In this document: positions 1-7,006 of the stretch, piece after piece | How the letters are laid out: the number at the start of each line of letters is the position of its first letter | Position numbering within the stretch: position 1 is the stretch's first letter | DNA from: Candidatus Sulfopaludibacter sp. SbA3 | GTDB taxonomy: Bacteria; Acidobacteriota; Terriglobia; Bryobacterales; Bryobacteraceae | DNA: 10,320 nt | Assembly (NCBI GenBank): GCA_900290315.1 | Contig: OKRF01000129.1 | Span: forward strand, 211 to 10,530 | Reading direction: 5' to 3' | Program-made: the position numbers and the translations under genes | Notes under the pieces: model-generated | What the model was told of the DNA's origin: nothing | The model's input: only the letters and a program-made list of their open reading frames with translations | The model's database searches: none

Positions 1-457
1 CGTCGCGGGTGTCTTGGAGGATCTTCAGGTAGTAATCGAGATTGTGGCCCTTGATGGTATCGCGGCCCGCCTGTCCCAGGTCCATGGCCGGATCCCACTT
101 CTGTTTCACCGCATCCGGCCACGCGCCCCACGGCTTACCTTCAAAGGTGTTCATTTGATAGTAAGTCTCGGTGGCGGCCAGGTGTAGAAGCAACGCGCCG
201 ATGGTGTTGGCATGGCTGTCGAACAGATAATCCAGTTTGCTTTGAGTCAGACCCTGCGCCGCTTGCAAGGGCGCGGATCGCATCCACGTCAGCATGGATA
301 CCAGGGTCCCCAACTGGGGCGAGTAGCCTGTCCTGGGTCCAATGACGTTAGGCCGGTCATCGCTCGCCAACGCGGGCTGCGGCAAAGTCAACCCGCCGGC
401 TCCCACGGAGACGGCGGCGCCTTTCAAGAAATTCCTACGGTCGGGTAAACATTGCAT
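1..457 (-). CDS. DinB-family protein with Tat signal, partial (C-terminus off window)
   Basis: The frame runs open from ATG at 457 to the window edge, giving the first 152 residues. It begins with a twin-arginine signal: DRRNFLKGAA at residues 6-15, then a small-residue hydrophobic stretch to about 25. From about residue 45 it resembles the DinB/DUF664 four-helix fold: an LTWMR segment (56-60), GLTQSKLDYLFD (69-80), then NTIGALLLHLAATETYYQ (84-101), where His92 sits at the usual first metal-ligand position. DinB-like proteins are metal-binding helical bundles, some acting as thiol-dependent transferases; the substrate here cannot be told. The Tat signal implies a periplasmic, possibly cofactor-loaded protein, which is inference. 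The start is chosen because it gives a clean Tat signal; the ribosome site is weak. It lies 154 bases after the rhodanese gene on the same strand. Confidence 0.8.
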   Translation of the reverse strand, partial: MQCLPDRRNFLKGAAVSVGAGGLTLPQPALASDDRPNVIGPRTGYSPQLGTLVSMLTWMRSAPLQAAQGLTQSKLDYLFDSHANTIGALLLHLAATETYYQMNTFEGKPWGAWPDAVKQKWDPAMDLGQAGRDTIKGHNLDYYLKILQDTRD

Positions 458-571
458 ATTGATCCGTTGGAACCAGTTTACGCCAGCGGGGCGGATGGCG
501 AAGTTCGCCGCTGCTGGGAAGCGGCGGACGGTGGGGTCGCGCTCCAGACCGACGTCGAACCGAGCGGTAGC

Positions 572-602
572 CTTGTCGGGCGTTGCCGGCGACAAGACCG
601 GT
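572..602. repeat. Degenerate copy of the intergenic hairpin repeat
   Basis: CTTGTCG (572-578) and CGACAAG (590-596) form a 7-bp inverted repeat, and the stretch GCCGGCGACAAG followed by ACCGG matches the better-kept copies near 3730, 9074 and 10190 with a few bases missing. It lies just after the rhodanese stop. The rest of the 458-611 gap holds only a 13-bp palindrome (497-509) and no gene that can be supported. Confidence 0.5.
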
Positions 603-611
603 TGCAAAGTC

Positions 612-1010
612 TTACTCCACCGGGTAGCCGTGGTCGATCCAGTTGGCCTTGAAATTGTCGGGAAGGTACATCGCCTTGGCGTGGGTGAAGCCCAGGGAGC
701 GCAGCAGTTCCATCGCGGGCTTCATGTTGGGGCAATGATCCCAGGGGCAGCAACCGCAATAAACCACAATTTCGCGGCCGCGGGGGAGCTTGGCGACGGC
801 CGATTTGAGGACATCCAAGCCTTCGGGCCGTGAGCCGGGGCCGGCGTACTGCGCTCCCGGAATGTGTTTGCTGCGATAGAGAACGTTGGGGCCCACATAC
901 AGAATGGCCGGCGCTGGGCCTTTTGCCAGGAGGGCTGAGACGTCCTTGGGTTCAACCAGCGGAAAGTCCGCGGCCATCCAGAAAAGGAGACCGGCGAGAA
1001 GCGTTCGCAT
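612..1010 (-). CDS. Exported rhodanese-like domain protein
   Basis: This is a 132-residue protein. An N-terminal hydrophobic segment (MRTLLAGLLFWMAADFP) looks like a Sec signal peptide. The rest is a single rhodanese domain: VEPKDVSALL at the start, YVGPNVLYRSKHIPGAQYAG (38-57) matching the 'HIPGA' region, and the active-site loop VVYCGCCPWDHCPN with Cys85 in the catalytic position. Cys87, Cys88 and Cys93 are additional. It ends with NFKANWIDHGYPVE, typical of single-domain rhodaneses. Rhodaneses carry sulfur as a cysteine persulfide; outside the cytoplasm the role could be sulfur transfer or thiol redox chemistry, which is inference. The gene is divergent from the permease at 1077, with 66 bases between the two starts, and upstream of the DinB-like gene on the same strand. 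Confidence 0.85.
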   Translation of the reverse strand: MRTLLAGLLFWMAADFPLVEPKDVSALLAKGPAPAILYVGPNVLYRSKHIPGAQYAGPGSRPEGLDVLKSAVAKLPRGREIVVYCGCCPWDHCPNMKPAMELLRSLGFTHAKAMYLPDNFKANWIDHGYPVE

Positions 1011-1024
1011 GGTTCCAGGGTACC

Positions 1025-1053
1025 TTGACTTCGGGGCCTTTCTGATCTATACA
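1025..1053 (+). promoter_or_regulatory. Predicted sigma70-type promoter for the ADOP permease
   Basis: TTGACT (1025-1030, five of six against the -35 consensus) is followed after exactly 17 bases by TATACA (1048-1053, four of six against the -10). Transcription would start near 1060, just ahead of the AAGGAAG ribosome site at 1064-1070. The -10 lies in a near-palindrome (CTATACATAG, 1047-1056), so a weak opposite -10 for the rhodanese gene could overlap it. Confidence 0.5.
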
Positions 1054-1076
1054 TAGTCTGGACAAGGAAGAATGCG

Positions 1077-3665
1077 ATGGCATTGTGGCAGGAGATCACC
1101 AACAAAGTCGCCTATCTGTTCCGGAGAACCCGCCTCGATCGCGAATTCGAAGATGAGGTGCGCTTTCACATCCAAGCTCGCGCGGACGAGCTGGAACAGG
1201 GCGGTCTGAGCGGCGCGGAAGCTTCGGCGCGGGCCCGGCGCGAGTTCGGGTCGACGCTGCGGAGCAGGGAAGAAACGCGATCCGCGTGGCAGGTGCGCTG
1301 GCTGGAGGAGTTGGCGTCAGATCTGCGTTACGCGGCTCGGGCGCTGCGGCGGAATCCGGCGCTGGCGCTCTCGGCGGTGGCCTCGCTGGCGCTCGGTATC
1401 GGAGCGAATACGACGATCTTTAGCGTGGCCAGGGAGGCGCTGTTCAGCCAAAGCTCGTGCCGCGATCCGGAGCGGCTGGTCCAGGTGTCGGTGGGCGGGA
1501 ACGCCTGGGTGCCGATGCCGCAATATCGTTTCCTGGAGCAGGCGCACGCCTTCGACGGCATTGGCGGGATGAATATCGGAATGGTGGTGAACTGGCACAA
1601 TGGCAACCGCACTCTCCGCCTGGCTGGCACTCACGTTACCGACAGTTTTTTCGAGGTGGCGGGGATCCCTGTGGCCATGGGGCGGCCGATCGAACGTGGT
1701 GAATCCGATGTCGCGGTGATCACTTACGGGTTCTGGAGGAGGCGTTTGGGCGGCGATGCGAACGTGCTGGGCCGCAAACTGATACTGGACGGCAAGCCCT
1801 ACACTGTGGTCGGCGTGTTGCCTCGCGACCACCGCATGCTGGCCGGGTTTGGTTTCACGCCCGACCTCTATCTGACCCAGGATCCCGGCGAGGTGATGCT
1901 CTATGCGCGTCTGCCGCAGGGGCTGGGCAGACAGGCGGCATATGCCCGCTTGATGCCGATTTGCCGTGAGTTGGACCGTGTGTTTCCGGATGCCAATCAC
2001 AAATGGGCGGACGGAATGCGGCTTTCGGCGGTGGGCGGAATGGAGCGGATCCAGGAAGGGGGGCAAGTCGCCGTACCGCTGGTCGCCTTCTTCGGCATGC
2101 TGGCGATCGTCACCGGGATTGTGGTGCTGATCGCCTGTGCTAACGTGTCGAGCCTGCTGCTGGCGCGTGCCTTCAGCCGTTCGCGGGAATTGGCCATCCG
2201 GATGGCACTGGGCGGCAGCCGCGGCCGGCTCGTCCGGCAACTATTGTCGGAGAGCCTGCTGCTGGCGCTGCTCGGCACGGGTGCGGGCCTGGTGCTCAAC
2301 CTCTGGCTGGCCCGGCTGGTGAGCGGCTGGCGCATCCCGACCCCGTTGCCCATCGAGCTATTGGTGCAGCCGGATTTGCCGCTCCTGCTTTATGCCGCCG
2401 GCATCGCCATCCTGGTAACTCTGGTGGCGGGACTTGCGCCGGCACTCAAAGGCACGCGCGCGGTGGTGGCGCGGCAACCGGGACGGGCAGGCGGGCGGTT
2501 GCGCAATGCGCTTGTGGTGGGACAACTGGCGGTCTCGATCGTTCTGCTGAGCGCGGGCGTGCTGTTCCTTCGGAATCTCATGTACGCTTCGGAGTTTAAG
2601 GCGGGATTCGATACCAGCCACAGCGTGGTGTCCAACTTCGGCACGGCGCGAGGCTCGTACACACCTGAAAGATTCGCAGTCCTGGTGAATACGGCGCTGG
2701 AACGCTTGCGGGCGCTGCCGGAGGTGGAGGCGGCCGCGCCGGCCAATGCCATGCCACTGAACCCGTTTCTGGCCCTCCAGCGAACGGGCGGCGAATTGCG
2801 CCCCGACGCCGGCGCCCGCGCCGTCCGGGTGCAATACAACTCCAACTCCGTCGGGCCGGATTATTTCCATGTCATGAGAATTCCGATTTTGCAGGGCCGT
2901 GCTTTTCAGGATTCCGACCGCGCTGGCGCACCTTCGGTGATCATTCTCAATGAGAATCTGTCGCGGCGATTGTTCGGCAACGCGAGCCCCGTGGGCCACG
3001 TGGTACGCTTCCCCAACAATCGCGATGCGCGCGTAGTGGGGGTGGCGCGCAACAGCAAGTACGCCACGCTGGGAGAGGAGAACGCCATGGCGACCTACTC
3101 CCCCTTTGCCCAACAGCGCTGGGACACGTTTGCGCATTTCTTCGTACGCACCAAGAACGCACCCGAGGCCATGGTGCGAAAGGTGGACGAGACGTTGAGC
3201 GGACTGGATACCGGGGCGGCGGTGGAGACTCACGCGATGAGTGAGATTTTCGCCGGAGCGCTGCTGCCGAGCCGGGTAGGCGCGGCCATCCTTGGAGTAA
3301 TGGCGCTATTCGGATTGATGCTGGCCGCCATCGGACTATATGGTGTTCTGCTGTTCGCGATGCAGCAAAGGGTTCGCGAGATCGGCGTTCGCGTGGCGTT
3401 GGGGGCCACGCCGGGCCATGTGCTGGCGATGATCGCGGGTCAGAGCCTGCGGCTGGTAGCGGTGGGGATGGCGATCGGTTTGGCGCTTGCCTGGGTGGCC
3501 GTCCGTCCCCTGGCGATGTTCCTGGTTGCGGAGGTGCGGCCGGCCGATCCGATGAATTTCGTGGCCGTGGCCGTTGTGCTCGCGGTCGTGGCGGGAGGGG
3601 CCACCGTGCCTCCCACGCTGCGCGCCTTGCGGGTGGACCCGGCGGTGGCCCTGCGCCACGAGTAG
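1077..3665 (+). CDS. ADOP-family ABC-type permease (duplicated MacB/FtsX domains)
   Basis: This is an 862-residue membrane protein with the architecture of the acidobacterial duplicated orphan permeases. A soluble N-terminal prefix (1-90, including LDREFEDEVRFHIQARADEL) precedes a first membrane helix near 94-116 (ALGIGANTTIFSV). A MacB-like periplasmic domain follows, then an FtsX block with helices near 335-355, 390-413 and 435-457; the loop RSRELAIRMALGGSRGRLVRQ is typical. The pattern repeats: a helix near 477-501, a second periplasmic domain, then FtsX helices near 738-760, 790-812 and 828-848 with the matching loop VREIGVRVALGATPGHVLAM. It ends in the usual RVDPAVALRHE. It lacks an ATP-binding domain and none is encoded nearby, hence 'orphan'. 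MacB relatives couple ATP hydrolysis to periplasmic work such as peptide or lipoprotein export; the cargo here is unknown. AAGGAAG lies 6 bases before the ATG. An earlier ATG at 1072 is out of frame. Confidence 0.95.
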   Translation: MALWQEITNKVAYLFRRTRLDREFEDEVRFHIQARADELEQGGLSGAEASARARREFGSTLRSREETRSAWQVRWLEELASDLRYAARALRRNPALALSAVASLALGIGANTTIFSVAREALFSQSSCRDPERLVQVSVGGNAWVPMPQYRFLEQAHAFDGIGGMNIGMVVNWHNGNRTLRLAGTHVTDSFFEVAGIPVAMGRPIERGESDVAVITYGFWRRRLGGDANVLGRKLILDGKPYTVVGVLPRDHRMLAGFGFTPDLYLTQDPGEVMLYARLPQGLGRQAAYARLMPICRELDRVFPDANHKWADGMRLSAVGGMERIQEGGQVAVPLVAFFGMLAIVTGIVVLIACANVSSLLLARAFSRSRELAIRMALGGSRGRLVRQLLSESLLLALLGTGAGLVLNLWLARLVSGWRIPTPLPIELLVQPDLPLLLYAAGIAILVTLVAGLAPALKGTRAVVARQPGRAGGRLRNALVVGQLAVSIVLLSAGVLFLRNLMYASEFKAGFDTSHSVVSNFGTARGSYTPERFAVLVNTALERLRALPEVEAAAPANAMPLNPFLALQRTGGELRPDAGARAVRVQYNSNSVGPDYFHVMRIPILQGRAFQDSDRAGAPSVIILNENLSRRLFGNASPVGHVVRFPNNRDARVVGVARNSKYATLGEENAMATYSPFAQQRWDTFAHFFVRTKNAPEAMVRKVDETLSGLDTGAAVETHAMSEIFAGALLPSRVGAAILGVMALFGLMLAAIGLYGVLLFAMQQRVREIGVRVALGATPGHVLAMIAGQSLRLVAVGMAIGLALAWVAVRPLAMFLVAEVRPADPMNFVAVAVVLAVVAGGATVPPTLRALRVDPAVALRHE

Positions 3666-3676
3666 CGGCAGTCGCG

Positions 3677-3715
3677 TGGTAACGCCGGCGGTCTTGCCGC
3701 CGGTCTTGCCGCTGG
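3677..3715 (+). repeat. REP-like hairpin repeat with duplicated right arm
   Basis: After GTGGTAACG come CCGGCGG (3685-3691), TCTTG and CCGCCGG (3697-3703), a perfect 7-bp stem with a 5-base loop. Loop and right arm are then repeated as TCTTGCCGCTGG (3704-3715, one mismatch). The last stem pair is G-C here but A-T in the copies at 9083 and 10197, a compensatory change. It starts 12 bases after the permease stop. Confidence 0.8.
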
Positions 3716-3729
3716 CCCTCTCCCGCCTC

Positions 3730-3757
3730 ACCGGCGACAAGATCGCCGGCGCTACCA
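3730..3757 (-). repeat. REP-like hairpin repeat, inverted copy
   Basis: This is the reverse-strand copy: CCGGCGA (3731-3737), CAAGA, TCGCCGG (3743-3749), then CGCTACCA. It forms an inverted pair with the copy starting at 3677, an arrangement like the paired REP (BIME) units of other bacteria. The rest of the 3758-3869 gap holds an AGGAGG site (3814-3819), a two-codon frame (3826-3834) and a TATAAT (3860-3865). Confidence 0.8.
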
Positions 3758-3869
3758 AGTCGGCCTCATGTAGCCCGGCGGAAACGCCTGTGACGAATCC
3801 GCCCATTTCAAGCAGGAGGCCTGCCATGTTCTAATGGAGCTTACCTGTATCTTGATGTTTATAATCGAT

Positions 3870-5996
3870 ATGCTTCGTCTTCCTCGGATTGCCCTGTTAT
3901 CCTGCGCGGTTGTGTCCCTGGGGGCGGCGGGCCGCCCGGCGGCTCCCTCTGCCTCGGTGGCTCAAGGGCAGGCCGCACTGGCCCGGCTGCCGCTGCGATT
4001 TGAGGCCAACCAGGGCCAGTTTTCCCCGGAAGTGCGCTACGCCGCACGCACCGGCGGCTACAACCTGCTGCTTACGGACCAGGGAGCCCGCCTCTCGGTG
4101 GGCGGCATGCAGGCTGTGGACATCACCCTGCTGAATGCCAACCACTCACCCGCCATCGAGCCGCTGGATGCTCTTTCGGCGCGCACCGACTACTTTGTGG
4201 GGCGCCGCGAAAGCTGGCACGCCGGCGTGCGCAGTTACAGCAGGGTGCGCTATAGCGGCGTGTATCCCGGCGTCGACGTGGTCTATTACGGCAGCCAGGG
4301 GCAACTGGAATACGATTTTGTGCTGCGGCCGGGCGCCGATCCCAGCGCCATCCGGTTGAAATTCAGCGGCGCGGGGCATGTGGCGATCACTCCGGAAGGC
4401 GACGCCACTTACCAGACCGCCGGCGGCCGGGTGGTGCAGAAGCGTCCGGTGATCTACCAGCAGGATGCCGCGACGGGAAACCGGCGCGAGATCTACGGCC
4501 GGTATGTACTGCTGGCCAAGGGCGTGGTGGGTGTGCGGCTCGAGGGGTATGACCGGGCGCGCACCCTGGTGATCGATCCGGTGCTGGTGTACTCCACCTA
4601 TATGGGCGGCAGCCTGACAGACAAAATCAACGCCGTCCGCCTGGATGCCCAAGGCCTGCTCTACATGGTGGGACAGACGGACACCACCGGCGCCGCCAAC
4701 AACTTCGCGGGCGACCTGCCGGCGACCGGTAACTACTACCTGCCCACTAACGCCGGCATCACCGACGCCTTCCTGGCGATTGTGGATACCACCGGCGCCA
4801 ACGGGAATTACGGCTTAGTCTATTTCAGCTACCTGGGCGGTACCAACATCGATATCGGCAATGCCCTGCAGGTGGATTCGCAAGGCAACGTGTATATCAC
4901 CGGTTCCACCAATTCCACCGACTTTCCGATGGTGGGCAACTCCGTCCAGACCACCGGCGCCGCCACCACCACCTATGCCTTCATTGCGGTGATGAGCCAA
5001 AGCGGCGGACTGCTCTATTCGACGTATCTGGGCGGCACGGGCGGCAACTCTGCGGGAACCGGCATCGACGTGGATGCGGCCGGCAACATGTACGTGATCG
5101 GCAACACCAAAGCCAACGATTATCCCGTCACCAGCGGCGCTTACGCCGGGGTAATTTACGGGCCGCAGGATATGTTCCTCGCTGAGTTCAACCAGAGCAG
5201 TTCAAACCTGCTGTACTCCACCTTCCTGGGCGGCGAGTTGGACGATTGGGGCACCAATATCGTGGTGAATCCCAGGAATGGCCTGGTTTATTTTGCGGGC
5301 ACCACCGTTTCCACACAGTTTCCACTGGGGCCGAACTCCTATCAAGTGAATCTGAAGGGGCCGTCGGACGGCATCGTTGGGGTCATGGATTTCAGCCAGA
5401 GCGGCAACGCTTCGCTGGTCTACTGCACCTATTTTGGGGGCTCGGACAGTGACGCGGTGCGCGACATGAAGCTGGATGTGAATGGCAACGTGATGCTTAC
5501 CGGGTACACGGTTTCCAACGACTTTCCGATCACCGGCAACGCCCTTCAGACGACCAACATGGGAAATGGTGACGCGTACGTTTCGATCGTGAATCCGCTG
5601 AATCCTTCGGCATTCCTGGTGTACTCGACGTACCTGGGAGGTACCGATGGCGAAGTCGCCTACGGTGTAGCGGGCGATGCGGCAGGGAATATTTACGTAT
5701 CGGGATACACCTTGTCGGCCGATTTTCCGGTGACGGGCGATGCGCTGCAGGAGTGGGGCATGGGCATCGATTTGTTCATCGCGAAATTCAAACCGGGGTC
5801 GCGCGCCATGACGTGGTCCACGTACATCGGCGGAGCCACCATCAACTCGCCCACGGATATGCTGGTAGGGCCGGACGGGCGCGTGTATGTGGTGGGCTGG
5901 ACCTGCGGCCAACTGCCGCTGCCGCAATATCCTTATCAGGGAACTTTCGGCGGAGGATATAGCGATGGCTTTATCCTGGTGCTGAACGATCAATAG
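3870..5996 (+). CDS. Secreted SBBP-repeat beta-propeller protein
   Basis: From ATG 3870 the product is 708 residues. It opens with a signal peptide (MLRLPRIALLSCAVVSLGAAG). An N-terminal domain of about 190 residues carries the hallmarks of those preceding SBBP propellers: LPLRFEANQGQ, a DYFVGR segment, and VRYSGVYPGVDVVYYG followed by LEYDFVLRPGADP. Seven SBBP repeats follow, each starting with an (L/V)VYSTYLGG-like strand and carrying a 'DxxGNxYxxGxT' core and usually a (D/N)FP motif; they start near residues 239, 316, 381, 447, 516, 583 and 647, spaced 64-77 apart. Seven units fit a closed seven-bladed propeller. The protein ends right after the last repeat, without an Ig-like or sorting domain. 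The family has no known enzymatic activity; surface binding or scaffolding is a guess. In-frame ATGs at 3834 and 3855 would add 12 or 5 residues before the signal peptide, so the start is uncertain. Confidence 0.9.
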   Translation: MLRLPRIALLSCAVVSLGAAGRPAAPSASVAQGQAALARLPLRFEANQGQFSPEVRYAARTGGYNLLLTDQGARLSVGGMQAVDITLLNANHSPAIEPLDALSARTDYFVGRRESWHAGVRSYSRVRYSGVYPGVDVVYYGSQGQLEYDFVLRPGADPSAIRLKFSGAGHVAITPEGDATYQTAGGRVVQKRPVIYQQDAATGNRREIYGRYVLLAKGVVGVRLEGYDRARTLVIDPVLVYSTYMGGSLTDKINAVRLDAQGLLYMVGQTDTTGAANNFAGDLPATGNYYLPTNAGITDAFLAIVDTTGANGNYGLVYFSYLGGTNIDIGNALQVDSQGNVYITGSTNSTDFPMVGNSVQTTGAATTTYAFIAVMSQSGGLLYSTYLGGTGGNSAGTGIDVDAAGNMYVIGNTKANDYPVTSGAYAGVIYGPQDMFLAEFNQSSSNLLYSTFLGGELDDWGTNIVVNPRNGLVYFAGTTVSTQFPLGPNSYQVNLKGPSDGIVGVMDFSQSGNASLVYCTYFGGSDSDAVRDMKLDVNGNVMLTGYTVSNDFPITGNALQTTNMGNGDAYVSIVNPLNPSAFLVYSTYLGGTDGEVAYGVAGDAAGNIYVSGYTLSADFPVTGDALQEWGMGIDLFIAKFKPGSRAMTWSTYIGGATINSPTDMLVGPDGRVYVVGWTCGQLPLPQYPYQGTFGGGYSDGFILVLNDQ

Positions 5997-6042
5997 ATTG
6001 TACGTACTGTGCCCCACGCAGGGCCATTACCTGCAATGAACC

Positions 6043-6999
6043 TCACCGCCCCCGCTGCTTCAAGATTTCCAGAACCTGCTCCCGCCCCACCGGAAGCTTG
6101 TCGATATTGTCGCGCAGCCACTGCGTGAAATCCGCCTCGATCGCGTCTGTCCAACGCGTATCGATTTGGCCAGCCGTGTATTTCCCTTCGCGCAGCCGCT
6201 GATGGCCGAAGTGGTCGCGCAGTTGTGTGATCTCCGAATACTGCACCACGCGTTCCGCCAACTGCGGCGGGATGAACATTACGCCTCCGTCGCGGCCCAG
6301 CACCACGTCGCCGGGCATCACCGTGGCATGACCGATCCGGATGGGAATGTTGATCCCGATCATGGTGGAATTCATCCGCGTCCCCGCTGACAGATTGCTC
6401 AAATGATGCGAGGGATCGTACGACCGCACGAACGATGTGAAATTCTCCAGTTCCTTCAGCCCGTTGATATCCCGCACCGCGCCGTCATACACGATGCCGT
6501 TCCCGCTTTTGGCATAGATCGCGTTGCCCACGTTGTCGCCGATCGATGGACCGTCTTCCTTCAGTCCGAAGTGGTCGCAGACATAGACGTCGCCTGGTTG
6601 CAGCATGTCCACGGGCCACGCGTTCTGGCCTCCGATGCGGCCGTCCGTCTTGCCCTGATCCGTGATCACGCGATGAATGTCGGGGCGTCCCGGCAGCCAT
6701 TGCGCCGTCAGCGCGCGCCCCACCAATACCTTTTCGGAGTGGAGCGTCTGCCAGTTGTCTTCGTACTCATGTCCGTAGGTGGCCTGTTGCAGCACCGCCC
6801 ACGCCTCCTCCAGAGTCACGGTCTTCATGCGCTGCAACACGCCATCGGGCACCTTGGGACGCCCATCCGCGAACCGCTCGCCTTTCCATTCGGGGGTGTA
6901 TTTGATGAGCAGTTCCTTGGTGAGTACGCCGGGCTGTGCCGCCGCGGCAGACGCCAGCACCACAACTGAAATCATAGTCCGCACAATGGTCTGTCTCAT
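6043..6999 (-). CDS. Exported RraA-family protein, class II pyruvate-type aldolase/decarboxylase
   Basis: This is a 318-residue protein with a Sec signal peptide (MRQTIVRTMISVVVLASAAAA, cut before QPG). The central region is an RraA/HMG-aldolase fold: VGRALTAQWLP, the GDVYVCDHFG strand, SIGDNVGNAI, then YDGAVRDINGL and MPGDVVLGRDGGVMFIPP. Asp155, twenty residues, then Arg176-Asp177 give the D-X20-R-D motif that marks catalytically competent RraA relatives (4-hydroxy-4-methyl-2-oxoglutarate aldolases and oxaloacetate decarboxylases) that use a divalent metal. The protein is longer than the usual 160-230 residues, with an N-terminal part (LLIKYTPEWKGERFADGRPK) and a C-terminal helical tail. It follows the enolase-superfamily gene by 7 bases, and its AGGAG site (7003-7007) reaches that gene's stop codon, so translation is probably coupled. 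The likely role is retro-aldol cleavage or decarboxylation of an acid-sugar product; the substrate is not determined. Confidence 0.88.
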   Translation of the reverse strand: MRQTIVRTMISVVVLASAAAAQPGVLTKELLIKYTPEWKGERFADGRPKVPDGVLQRMKTVTLEEAWAVLQQATYGHEYEDNWQTLHSEKVLVGRALTAQWLPGRPDIHRVITDQGKTDGRIGGQNAWPVDMLQPGDVYVCDHFGLKEDGPSIGDNVGNAIYAKSGNGIVYDGAVRDINGLKELENFTSFVRSYDPSHHLSNLSAGTRMNSTMIGINIPIRIGHATVMPGDVVLGRDGGVMFIPPQLAERVVQYSEITQLRDHFGHQRLREGKYTAGQIDTRWTDAIEADFTQWLRDNIDKLPVGREQVLEILKQRGR

Positions 7000-7006
7000 A
7001 CGCTCC

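Noticed and set aside
342..833. 163-codon plus-strand frame across the DinB and rhodanese genes
   Set aside because: It is antisense to two recognisable genes and has no family resemblance.
1317..3233. Long minus-strand frames opposite the permease gene
   Set aside because: They lie wholly within the ADOP coding region, and their Arg/His/Gln-rich composition resembles no protein.
5202..6017. 271-codon minus-strand frame opposite the propeller gene
   Set aside because: It is antisense to SBBP repeats; its own repetitiveness comes from them.
6011..6024. Possible terminator between the convergent propeller and RraA genes
   Set aside because: The stem is only GCCC/GGGC (4 bp) with no T-run on either strand, so a terminator cannot be supported.
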